From positions 1,364,001-1,428,000 of the forward strand of contig OZ037873.1 of NCBI GenBank assembly GCA_964035575.1: 64,000 bases of DNA, given 5' to 3'. The stretch's first letter is position 1, and each line of letters starts with the position of its first letter. A program made the translations under genes and the position numbers. The notes under the pieces were generated by a model that was not told where the DNA came from, made no database searches, and saw only the letters and a list, made by a program, of their open reading frames with translations. Below are positions 34,632-46,000 of this stretch, piece by piece. This DNA is from Rhynchopus sp. YZ270_cl-10 (taxonomy: Eukaryota; Euglenozoa; Diplonemea; Diplonemida; Diplonemidae).

Positions 34632-36593
34632 CTCCTTAGCTCCTTAGCTCCTTAGCTCCTTAGCTCCTTAGCTCCTTAGCTCCTTAGCTCCTTAGCTCCT
34701 TAGCTCCTTAGCTCCTTAGCTCCTTAGCTCCTTAGCTCCTTAGCTCCTTAGCTCCTTAGCTCCTTAGCTCCTTAGCTCCTTAGCTCCTTAGCTCCTTAGC
34801 TCCTTAGCTCCTTAGCTCCTTAGCTCCTTAGCTCCTTAGCTCCTTAGCTCCTTAGCTCCTTAGCTCCTTAGCTCCTTAGCTCCTTAGCTCCTTAGCTCCT
34901 TAGCTCCTTAGCTCCTTAGCTCCTTAGCTCCTTAGCTCCTTAGCTCCTTAGCTCCTTAGCTCCTTAGCTCCTTAGCTCCTTAGCTCCTTAGCTCCTTAGC
35001 TCCTTAGCTCCTTAGCTCCTTAGCTCCTTAGCTCCTTAGCTCCTTAGCTCCTTAGCTCCTTAGCTCCTTAGCTCCTTAGCTCCTTAGCTCCTTAGCTCCT
35101 TAGCTCCTTAGCTCCTTAGCTCCTTAGCTCCTTAGCTCCTTAGCTCCTTAGCTCCTTAGCTCCTTAGCTCCTTAGCTCCTTAGCTCCTTAGCTCCTTAGC
35201 TCCTTAGCTCCTTAGCTCCTTAGCTCCTTAGCTCCTTAGCTCCTTAGCTCCTTAGCTCCTTAGCTCCTTAGCTCCTTAGCTCCTTAGCTCCTTAGCTCCT
35301 TAGCTCCTTAGCTCCTTAGCTCCTTAGCTCCTTAGCTCCTTAGCTCCTTAGCTCCTTAGCTCCTTAGCTCCTTAGCTCCTTAGCTCCTTAGCTCCTTAGC
35401 TCCTTAGCTCCTTAGCTCCTTAGCTCCTTAGCTCCTTAGCTCCTTAGCTCCTTAGCTCCTTAGCTCCTTAGCTCCTTAGCTCCTTAGCTCCTTAGCTCCT
35501 TAGCTCCTTAGCTCCTTAGCTCCTTAGCTCCTTAGCTCCTTAGCTCCTTAGCTCCTTAGCTCCTTAGCTCCTTAGCTCCTTAGCTCCTTAGCTCCTTAGC
35601 TCCTTAGCTCCTTAGCTCCTTAGCTCCTTAGCTCCTTAGCTCCTTAGCTCCTTAGCTCCTTAGCTCCTTAGCTCCTTAGCTCCTTAGCTCCTTAGCTCCT
35701 TAGCTCCTTAGCTCCTTAGCTCCTTAGCTCCTTAGCTCCTTAGCTCCTTAGCTCCTTAGCTCCTTAGCTCCTTAGCTCCTTAGCTCCTTAGCTCCTTAGC
35801 TCCTTAGCTCCTTAGCTCCTTAGCTCCTTAGCTCCTTAGCTCCTTAGCTCCTTAGCTCCTTAGCTCCTTAGCTCCTTAGCTCCTTAGCTCCTTAGCTCCT
35901 TAGCTCCTTAGCTCCTTAGCTCCTTAGCTCCTTAGCTCCTTAGCTCCTTAGCTCCTTAGCTCCTTAGCTCCTTAGCTCCTTAGCTCCTTAGCTCCTTAGC
36001 TCCTTAGCTCCTTAGCTCCTTAGCTCCTTAGCTCCTTAGCTCCTTAGCTCCTTAGCTCCTTAGCTCCTTAGCTCCTTAGCTCCTTAGCTCCTTAGCTCCT
36101 TAGCTCCTTAGCTCCTTAGCTCCTTAGCTCCTTAGCTCCTTAGCTCCTTAGCTCCTTAGCTCCTTAGCTCCTTAGCTCCTTAGCTCCTTAGCTCCTTAGC
36201 TCCTTAGCTCCTTAGCTCCTTAGCTCCTTAGCTCCTTAGCTCCTTAGCTCCTTAGCTCCTTAGCTCCTTAGCTCCTTAGCTCCTTAGCTCCTTAGCTCCT
36301 TAGCTCCTTAGCTCCTTAGCTCCTTAGCTCCTTAGCTCCTTAGCTCCTTAGCTCCTTAGCTCCTTAGCTCCTTAGCTCCTTAGCTCCTTAGCTCCTTAGC
36401 TCCTTAGCTCCTTAGCTCCTTAGCTCCTTAGCTCCTTAGCTCCTTAGCTCCTTAGCTCCTTAGCTCCTTAGCTCCTTAGCTCCTTAGCTCCTTAGCTCCT
36501 TAGCTCCTTAGCTCCTTAGCTCCTTAGCTCCTTAGCTCCTTAGCTCCTTAGCTCCTTAGCTCCTTAGCTCCTTAGCTCCTTAGCTCCTTAGCT
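34621..36593. repeat. 8-bp satellite (TAGCTCCT)n, about 246 copies
   Basis: An uninterrupted run of TAGCTCCT (equivalently CTCCTTAG) for about 1.97 kb, with no variant unit that I can find. All forward frames contain TAG and all reverse frames TAA, so nothing in it is coding. Such purity implies recent expansion. Confidence 0.98.
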
Positions 36594-36650
36594 TGGTATG
36601 TATTGGGAAGAGTTCTGGAAGGTCATTGATGTTATACTGTGTCTTTGTTT

Positions 36651-36897
36651 ACAGGGGACCATTTTTTTACAGGGGACCATTTTTTTACAGGGGACCATTT
36701 TTTTACAGGGGACCATTTTTTTACAGGGGACCATTTTTTTACAAGGGGACCATTTTTTTACAGGGGACCATTTTTTTACAGGGGACCATTTTTTTACAGG
36801 GGACCATTTTTTTACAGGGGACCATTTTTTTACAGGGGACCATTTTTTTACAGGGGACCATTTTTTTACAGGGGACCATTTTTTTACACATTACAAC
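36651..36897 (+). repeat. 18-bp minisatellite, 13 copies, splice-acceptor-like
   Basis: Thirteen copies of AGGGGACCATTTTTTTAC; one copy carries an extra A. Each copy reads as a T7 tract followed by ACAG, the form of a 3' splice site. It lies at the 5' side of LINE A and could be part of its 5' UTR (several LINEs have tandem 5' monomers) or an independent repeat. Confidence 0.9.
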
Positions 36898-37087
36898 ACA
36901 CTTGTCCTTTCTTTTTACCCTCCCTCCCTCCCCCTTTCCTTTGTTTTATTGTGAGCCTTGTACGCCTCCACGGGGCGGTCCCTGGGCAACGGTAGAGGGT
37001 GCAGGCCGGCGAAGCGCAAGGCGTAGTGTGTCTTGTCCTTCTTTGTTTTCGTTTTTTGGTTTTTGCTTTTTTAAAGTCTTTTTTAAA

Positions 37088-40000
37088 ATGAGGAGGAAGG
37101 CCCTTTTGGGGGCGTTGTGGGTGGTGCTGCATGTCTGCATCAGCAGCAGCAGCAGGTGCTACACCAACAGCAGCAGCAACAGCAGCAACAGCAGCAACAG
37201 CAGCAACAGCAGCAACAGCAGCAACAGCAGCAACAGCAGCAACAGCAGCAACAGCAGCAACAGCAGCAACAACATAAGCTGCATCAACAGCAGTAGCAGG
37301 AGCACCAACAGCAGGAGCGGCAGCTTCCTATGCTACAACAGCTTCCTCATCAGTGGCAGGAGCCCCATTCCCCCCCTTTTTTACCCCAAAAAGAGGCCTC
37401 TTGAGCCCAACAACCCAAGCAGCTGCAGCTTTGATAGCAGCAACAAAAACGTGTGTGGAGGCAACAAAGTAAAGAACTGTTGTCATAACAACCCACACCC
37501 CCCTTCCCCCCATGATATCCCCAAAAAGAGGCAATGTATGCCCAACCACATCAGTGGCTGCAACTGTGATAGCAGCAAAAATGAAATCTTCGGAGTCCTG
37601 GGTGGGGTCCCAGTATCACCCCTGGTGTGCAGCAGCAGCAGTTCCAAAGGCCTTTACTGCAGCAGTTCCAACAGCAGGCTCTACAGCTTTTTCACCAGCA
37701 GTTCCAAAGGCTTCAGCAGCAGCGGTTCCAACAGCAGGTCCAACAGCAGGCACAACAGCAGTTTAAACAGCAGTTCCAACGGCTTCTGCAGCAGCAAGAG
37801 CGTTTCCAAAAGCAGTTCCAGCAGCAGTTCCAACAGCAGGCACAACAGCAGTTTCAACTGCAGTTCCAAAGACTTCTTCAGCAGCAGCTCCAACAGCAGG
37901 TCCAACAGCAGGCACAACAGCAGTTTCAACAGCAGTTCCAATGGCTTCTGCGGCAGCAGCTCCAACGGCGGGTCCAGCAGCGTCTCCAACAGCAGTTCCA
38001 GCAGCAGTTCCAACAGCGTTTCCAAAAGCAGTTCCAGCAGCAGTTCCAACAGCAGGCACAACAGCAGTTTAAACAGCAGTTCCAATGGCTTCTGCAGCAG
38101 CAGTTCCAACAGCGTTTCCAAAAGCAGTTCCAGCAACAGGCACAACAGCAGTTTCATCAGCAGTTCCAAGGACTTCTGCGGCAGCAGCTCTAACGGCAGG
38201 TCCAACAGCAGTTCCAACAGCAGGCTTAACAGCAGTTTTAACAGCAGTTCCAAAGACTTCTGCAGCAGCGGTTCCAACAGCAGGTCCAACAGCGTCTCCA
38301 AAAGCAGTTCCAGCAGCAGTTCCAACAGCAGGCACAACAGCAGTTTCAACTGCAGTTCCAAAGACTTCGGCAGCAGCAGCTCCAACAGCAGGTCCAACAG
38401 CAGGCTTAGCAGCAGTTTCAACAGCAGTTCCAAAGACTTCTGCAGCAGCGTTTCCAACAGCCGTTCCAGCAGCAGTTCCAACAGCAGGCACAACAGCAGT
38501 TTAAACAGCAGTTCCAATGGCTTCTGCAGCAGCAGTTCCAACAGCGTTTCCAAAAGCAGTTCCAGCAACAGGCACAACAGCAGGCACAACAGCAGTTTCA
38601 TCAGCAGTTCCAAGGACTTCTGCGGCAGCAGCTCTAACGGCAGGTCCAACAGCAGTTCCAACAGCAGGCTTAACAGCAGTTTTAACAGCAGTTCCAAAGA
38701 CTTCTGCAGCAGCGGTTCCAACAGCGTTTCCAAAAGCAGTTCCAGCAGCAGGCACAACAGCAGTTTAAACAGCAGTTCCAATGGCTTCTGCAGCAGCAGT
38801 TCCAACAGCGTTTCCAAAAGCAGTTCCAGCAACAGGCACAACAGCAGGCACAACAGCAGTTTCATCAGCAGTTCCAAGGACTTCTGCGGCAGCAGCTCTA
38901 ACGGCAGGTCCAACAGCAGTTCCAACAGCAGGCTTAACAGCAGTTTTAACAGCAGTTCCAAAGACTTCTGCAGCAGCGGTTCCAACAGCAGGTCCAACAG
39001 CGTCTCCAAAAGCAGTTCCAGCAGCAGTTCCAACAGCAGGCACAACAGCAGTTTCAACTGCAGTTCCATAGACTTCTGCAGCAGCAGTTCCAACAGCAGG
39101 TCCAACAGCAGCACCAACATCAACAGCAGACGCAGCAACAACAACTTAGGGGGTGGTGAGCGAGGTATGCTGGTGTTCGGGGTCAGCCTTGAGGGGCGAG
39201 AAGGACAGAGTGGCTGTGTGATGATGCGGGTGTGGCAAAAGGGGTGTGTACAGATAGAGTTTTGGTTCGACTGGTGGTGCAACCTCTGGGAGGTCTTCAC
39301 CTCCTTGCGTCAACCTGACCCCTGCTGGGTAGTCGAGGCACCTGAGTGGGGAGTGTTTGTGTCGTTCGCGGTCCTGGATCTGTGGAAGGACAGACGCGCC
39401 CCTACCCTCAGTCATCTCATTTTGTGGCTAGTGGGCAGGAGGACCAGGAGGACGCGACGAGGACACCGGTCCTTGAACTGGACCAAGTCACAGGCGGGCA
39501 GGCTCCGTCGGCGCAAGGCGCCCTGCAATCGTCCGCCCTCTCCGGCAGCGCACCCAGTTTTCCGCAGGATCAGGGTCGCCGATGCGTTGAGAGGTGCTTT
39601 GCAGTGTGTGGCCATCTGGGTTCTGGTTTTTGTGGGGTCTGAGCTTGGGAGGTCAGCGCCACATGTTTTGGGTTGCGCGCTTTTTCGGGACGCGGAGGTG
39701 CTGGGGGTGGGTGTGCTGCGGGGACTGTGCCGCGTTCGGAGAGGATGGCGGTGGCTGGAAGGGGCGAGCGAGCGAGTGCGCCGATGGACCGGAGGGATCC
39801 GAGTGGCTGCCAGCTTGGTGAGGGCCAGTGTGATGGGGGTGGGTCAGTTGTCGGTGTGTGCAGCCGAGTGGGTGTGGGTTGCATGGTCCGCAGGTGGTTG
39901 TTTGGCGGGTGGTGTGGCACTGGTCGGCGTCGCGCGCCCACTTGGCTGGGTTCTTCTCTTGGAGGTGCGCCGTGTGGCAGCACGCAGGTGGACTCGTAGG

Positions 40001-43000
40001 ATCGGGATGGCATTTGGCATGCTGGTGGTGTCCCTACTGGTCTTGCTGTCGCTGTTGTGGCGAGCGGTGACGCCCTGGGACCTGCGCCCTGCCCCTGCTG
40101 ATCCGGAGCACCCGATCAGCTTGTCCCCGTTTGCGTTGACCGGTGGGTGCGCAAACGTGAACGCTCCTGCGTATACAGAGCAAGCGGTGTCTGTGGACGC
40201 GACTCTGGCGAAGTTTGGAGCTAAACGCATCCCCAACGTGTCCACAAATGATTGTGGTTATGTGGCACTACACCTCTGGGACCACGACACGCAGCCGGAC
40301 GTGAGGGCAATGCGCAAGCAGCTGTATGACACAGCAGTGGAGGTGTCGAACCGCCTGGTGCAGGTGCTGGGGTCGCAGGAGGCCATGACGGAGTTTGCCA
40401 ATGGTGTGACCGGCGAGGCCCACCTCAACCACTTGGGGCTTCAGCTCACCGCGACAGCATCCCGCATCAACATCGTGGTGGTGCAGGCGTCGGAAGAGAA
40501 CCCCCTCGTGCGCATCACCCCTGGTAGCAAAAGAGTCGCCAAGTCGTACGCGGAGAGCTTCCAAGCGAAACTTCCCACGGTCGTCATCGCTCTCTGTGAC
40601 TCTCACTTTGAGGCAGTGGAGCTTGTCCCGGAGGTGGGGAAGACCAAGGAGGGGATGGCAGAGAAGATGAGGAAGGAGGCTCGGCAGGCAGTGCTGGACA
40701 CAGCGCATTTGGATGGCATCATCCCCACCAACACCACCACCACCGCCCCCCTGGCTACCAAGCTGGGGCACATCAATGCGGATCGGGTGTTCTGCCCCTT
40801 TGATGGATGCAGAGCGGGAATTTTGTCTTCGAGTGATGCGGTCGGGGGCCTGTCTCGTAAGGGCTTGCTGCAGCATATGCGTCGCCACCAGGCGGATGGA
40901 GCGTACATCCCCGACGAGCTGTTGGGCCACTTGGGCATGTCGCGCTGTGCGAACGATCAGTGCGACATGCTATTGCCGCAGAGCAAGGAGGTCTGCAACA
41001 CCTGTACGGTGCACTTTGGCGAAGAAGGCTTCACCGCTCCGTCTCCCTCCAGTCGAGGAATGCTGACAGATCAGGATGACCTCCCCTCCTTTGAAGTCAT
41101 GGGGACCACCAGGATCCAGCTGAAGGGCGGGTGCCCAGACAAACACCTGCAGCTGTACAGCGAGCTCTTCCTGAGGGTTCTTATGGACATCCTTGAGTAC
41201 CAAGACGAGGTGGCATGGAAGCGCCTTGCACTGTTCTTCACTGTGTTGCACCGGACACGGACAGAACGAGGGGGCAAGGACCAGGAGCGACGTTTGACGA
41301 GCACCTGGGGGAAGGACTTGGAGGCTTGGAAGGCTGGCCAGTATGTCGCCCTGTGGGAGCAAACGGTAGAGGAGCGGAAGCCAAGGCCCTCTGGGTGGTC
41401 GGATGAGGACACTGACGAAGGGAGACGGAAGCGCACCATCGCCAAAGCGAGAGCAGGACTCCCGAGCCAGGCCATGTCTTGCGCTACCAGCGACGGCCTC
41501 GCCCCACAGACACCGGCGACGCTGGAAAAGCTTCAGACGAAGCACCCAGCCGCTGCCGACTCCAAGGCCCTGGAGCAGGCGGATTGGCCCCAGCCTCAGG
41601 AGGTCCCACCGGTGACAGTGGTGGAGGTGATGAAGGCCCTGCGGAGCATGCCGAAGTCATCGGCGGCGGGTCCCTCGAACGTGACGGGCGCGCACCTTCG
41701 TACACTTTGCCTACAGAGGCGGGCTAAGGGCACTTTGGCAGCGCTGGCCGCAGTGTTGACGTCTTTGGCACGAGGAAATGCTCCAGTGGAGGTGGCTGAG
41801 TTCTTCGCCGGCGCTAACTTGGTGGCTCTCCGGAAGCCTGCAAAGGGGCCGGGCCTGGAGGAGGACGTGCGTCCGATTGCGGTTGGGGACACTCTCCGCA
41901 GACTGGTGGGAAAGATTCTGTCGGCGCGAGTGCGGGTGCCTGCTAGGACGCTTCTTCTTCGAGGGAACCAGGTGGGGGTGGCAACGGCAAGGGGGGCGGC
42001 AGTGGCGACTGATGTTATCTCGCAGTACGCCGTGCGCAACCGCGGAAAAGGTAAAGTCATTTTGAAAATTGACTACCGTAACGCGTTCAACTGCGTAGAC
42101 CGCCTGTCGATGCTAAGAGCGGTCGACGCCAACCTCCCCGAGCTGGCCCCATGGGTGCGATGGTGTTACCTGGAGCCCTCCAGCCTGTTTTATGGTGGGG
42201 ATACCATAAGGTCACAGCGCGGAGCTCAACAAGGAGATCCCTTGGGCCCGCTTCTCTTCTCCCTGACCATCCACCAGATGGCGCTAGAGCTGAAGGGGCA
42301 CCCAGGCCTGGATGGGACTTTGTGGTACCTCGATGACGGCTCTCTGCGGGGGTCCCCTAAGGCGGTTTTTGAGGCGTACCAGGTTCTGTGCACTCGTAGC
42401 TCCGAACTGGGGTTGGAGGTGAACGCGAACAAGTGTGAGCTCATCTCCACTGGTGGCGTCTCCAAGGAGGATCTCGAGGCCGTGGGGTTCACGTTGAACG
42501 AGGGTGGACAGGACGCCATGGGTGAAGGCGGGTTCCGGCTGTTGGATGTGGATGGGTTCGACTTCTTGGGCATCCCCATTGGGTCTGCGGCTTTCTGCGA
42601 GGAGTACATGGCCCAGAAGGTGGACGATTCCCGCCGCAACCTGGAAGCCCTTGTGGACCTCGGGGACTCCCAGGCAGCCTTCTACGTACTGAGATACTGC
42701 GAAGGCTACTGCCGCATGGTGTTCTACATGCGGGGGATCCCACAGTGCGCGGAGTACCTGACGGCCTTTGACGACCTGATCGACAGGTGCCTGGCTGCGC
42801 TTCTGCATGACCCGGATGGGGCGCTGCCGGAGTTGGCAAGGGCGCAGGCGGCGCTTCCTGTGGCGCTTGGGGGGCTGGGTATCCGTCGCACAGTGGACCA
42901 TCGGACGGCTGCGTCCCTCGCCTCTCAGTCAGGGAACCTGCAACTGTCGCAGGCCTTGGACCCTGCCTTCACCTGGGATGACGAGAGATGGAACAGCGCG

Positions 43001-46000
43001 GCTGAGGAGTACAACTCCAGGGTACCGGTGGCGTTTCACGTGGACAGGGCTCAGCCGAAGAAGATCCTGGAGCAGCAGAGTCTGTCATCTGCGGTGATTG
43101 ACGCCCAGGCAGACAAGTTGATGCAACAGCTCTGCATGCGAGACCGAGCACGGATGAAGTCCCTTCTCCTGCCGCTTTCTGGGACGTACCTCACGGCGAC
43201 ACCCTCAGCAAGGAACCAGATGTCTTCAGCGGACTTTGCGGTTGTGACCCGTTTCCGACTAGGGGTGGCCATCCATGCGGAGGGAACGACTTGCTCGGCA
43301 TGTCAGGGGGGGCAGAAAAGGGTTGTCATGGACTCCTTTGGCGACCACACCTTTGGCTGCCCCTACTCCAAACACCGCGTCGCCCGCCACAACGCCTTGC
43401 GGGATTCGGTGTACCGAGCGGCTCAAGGGGCGGGCTTGGACCCTGCTTTGGAGGAGACCGTGAGAGTGGATTTGGAGTCGAAGAAGCGGCCAGGCGACGT
43501 CTACCTCCCAGTAGGAGTGGCGGAAAATGGACCTCGTTGTTTGGACATCACCCACGTGTGCCCCACTTTGCCTTCCTACAGAACAGGGGCCTCGAAGTTT
43601 GTGGGCTGGTCGGCGAAGAACCAGGGCCAGGTCAAACGGGAGAAGCACGAGCGGGATTTGAACAAGATCAACACCAAGTTCTCCCCTATTGTGTTTGAAG
43701 CCTTCGGGGGTGCAGGCGACGAGGCGAACCTCTTGATTGCGCAGCTTGGAGGCCTGACGACGGGACAGACGTCGCACCTGACAGGGTCGGCAGAGTTGCG
43801 CATCCGGGAGAGCATTGCGGTGGCGTACCAGAAAAAGGTCGCATCTTCCTTTCTGGAGCGGGGTGCTATGTGTGTAGGGATTGCCACCCTGAAGCGGGAG
43901 CCGTGTGTGGAGGTAGATGTGGCACCGTCTGCAGAGGACATGGACCGGTTTGGACGCCGCAGTGCAGGGGCCGTGGAACCTCTCTGTGATGATGCGAACC
44001 CTGACGATGATATGAGTCGTCCTGCTCCAGACCGGTCGGAGGAGCAGCAGGGGAAGCGCAAGAGGGACGTGAAGCCGGACCACGTGGAGCCACCGAGGAA
44101 GCGGACCGGGAGGTTCGATTCGGCTACCGTGATTCCGGAAGGGCCGGGTCTCGATGTGGTGCGTGAGTGGGAGTTTTTGCGTGAGTGCCCGGCAGCGCAG
44201 AGGCCTCGGGCGACGGAACAGGCGGCCAAGCTGGGAGCCTCGAAGGTGACTTGGTCGTTTGTGGCGGGGGACTGTGCTTTTGAGGCTTTGCTCTTCGCCA
44301 CTGGGCGCACGGATTTGTCGGTGGAGGGTCTGCGCCAGGCGGCAGTGAAGAAGGTCCAGGGCCGCGCTGATCTGTCGAGTGCGGCTGTCCCTAATTTTGG
44401 GGTCTGGCAGCGGCTGATGACGAGTGGGGACAGAGGAGACCAGCGAACGTGGGCGGATGCCATTGCAGTGGCGGGGGCAGGGGAGGCTCTTGAGGTATCT
44501 GTGGTCATCCTCAACGAGTTCGCCCGCCCTTCTCTGATGGTGCCAAGAAAACGGCCTAAGGCAGTGGTCCTTCTCCTCCACTCGGGTGACCAGGATGCGG
44601 CAGATGGATCCGGCAGTATCCCGGGACACTACGAGCCCCTCACTATGGACCCGGCTCTGCAGCAGCACATCCTGTCTTTTGAGGCCACAGGTGGTAAGGG
44701 GGAGTGCCAGTCAGAGCGCCCCATGGCTTTTGTGGGAGCGAGGGAGGCGGAGGCGTCGAACACTTTACTGCAGTGCGAACAATGCAGCAAGCTCTTCGAT
44801 GCGTCGGACGCACACTTCTGCTGTCACACGTGTGGTGGCTTGGCATGTCTGCACTGCGCTCAGGGGTCCAAGCACTGCCCTCTGTCGCAAATTGGCAGGG
44901 CGGAATACTTCAGTGCCCTGTCTTTTTTGCACTCGAATGTTCCGGCTCAGGCTGCCTCTGCGGAGGGGAGCGGAGACCCACCACCTAAACGGGCTCCTTC
45001 TCCAGCAGTGCCAGCTCCCGAGGGCGAGGACGTCGAGGAGGTAGACACGCCAATGGCGGGCGAAGAGGGGCAGCAGGCAGAACAGAAGCAGCAGAAGCAC
45101 GAGAAGCAACGGAAACAGCAGAAGCAGCAACAACAAAAGGCGGACCAGGAGAAGAAGGAAGCGTTGCAGCGTGCGTCGGACGCGTGGCAGCAAGCCCTGG
45201 AGGTACGGCGGGAGCATCGTCGGTCGTGGGGACCGGATTTGGCCGCGCTTCGGGGCACTTTTGGCGACCGCCAGCAGGAGTTGAGTCGTTTCCTGGAGGA
45301 ACAGAATGTGCGTCTGGACCAGGCGAAGGCGGCGGACAGGCATCGTGTGGAGGAGCTGACCGCCAGGCACAAGCGGGAACTCGCAGAGGACGCGAAGAGG
45401 ATGCATGCGCAGTACTTGGAAGACTGCGATCGGCACCCCGAAGCAGGAGAGTCGCTCCGGGCGGAGTACGACAGGCAACGCTGCGAGAGGCATTACGCCT
45501 TCGCAGCTAAGCATGAGTCGGAGCAGAAGGCGACCACTCTGTTGTTGACGGCGGTGAACCTCTCCCGACAGCTGGAGGCAGAACGCATGGTGGCATACGG
45601 GCGGTGCTTTGGGGTGGTGTGCGAAGGGCGGCTATTCCTCCCCTGCCATGCGGTGCGGAGAGCGGTGGGCGACGACCCTGAAGGACTCGAACCTGACTGT
45701 GTCGGCGACTGGATGGCTCTCTTTGGTCCTCAAGGTGCTTCTCCGTGCCCGGGCGAGTTCCTGTACTGCTGGGCGACACAGCAGCCGTGGAGTGGGAACG
45801 GGGAGGGGGACGGTGATTGCCCGGAGTCGGTGGTCGCCCGTCAGGCGGTTAGGAAGATAGCAGGGGAGGCCGGATACTGCGACACCTGGGGCAAGACCAG
45901 CGCGGTCATCGTCGTTCGGGAAGGCAGGGTCAGCTGGGGAACCCCTTCTCGGGATCAGCTGGAGGAGGAGGTGGGGCGACAGGCCGAGGCGGCAGACTCC

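Noticed and set aside
36593-37087. LINE A frame starting within the 8-bp/18-bp repeats
   Set aside because: Translation of the minisatellite (RGPFFY, GTIFLQ) is only an open frame through repeats; no start context favours it.
37681-39300. 539-codon Leu/Glu-rich minus-strand frame
   Set aside because: Complement of CAG repeats, which lack stops in most frames.
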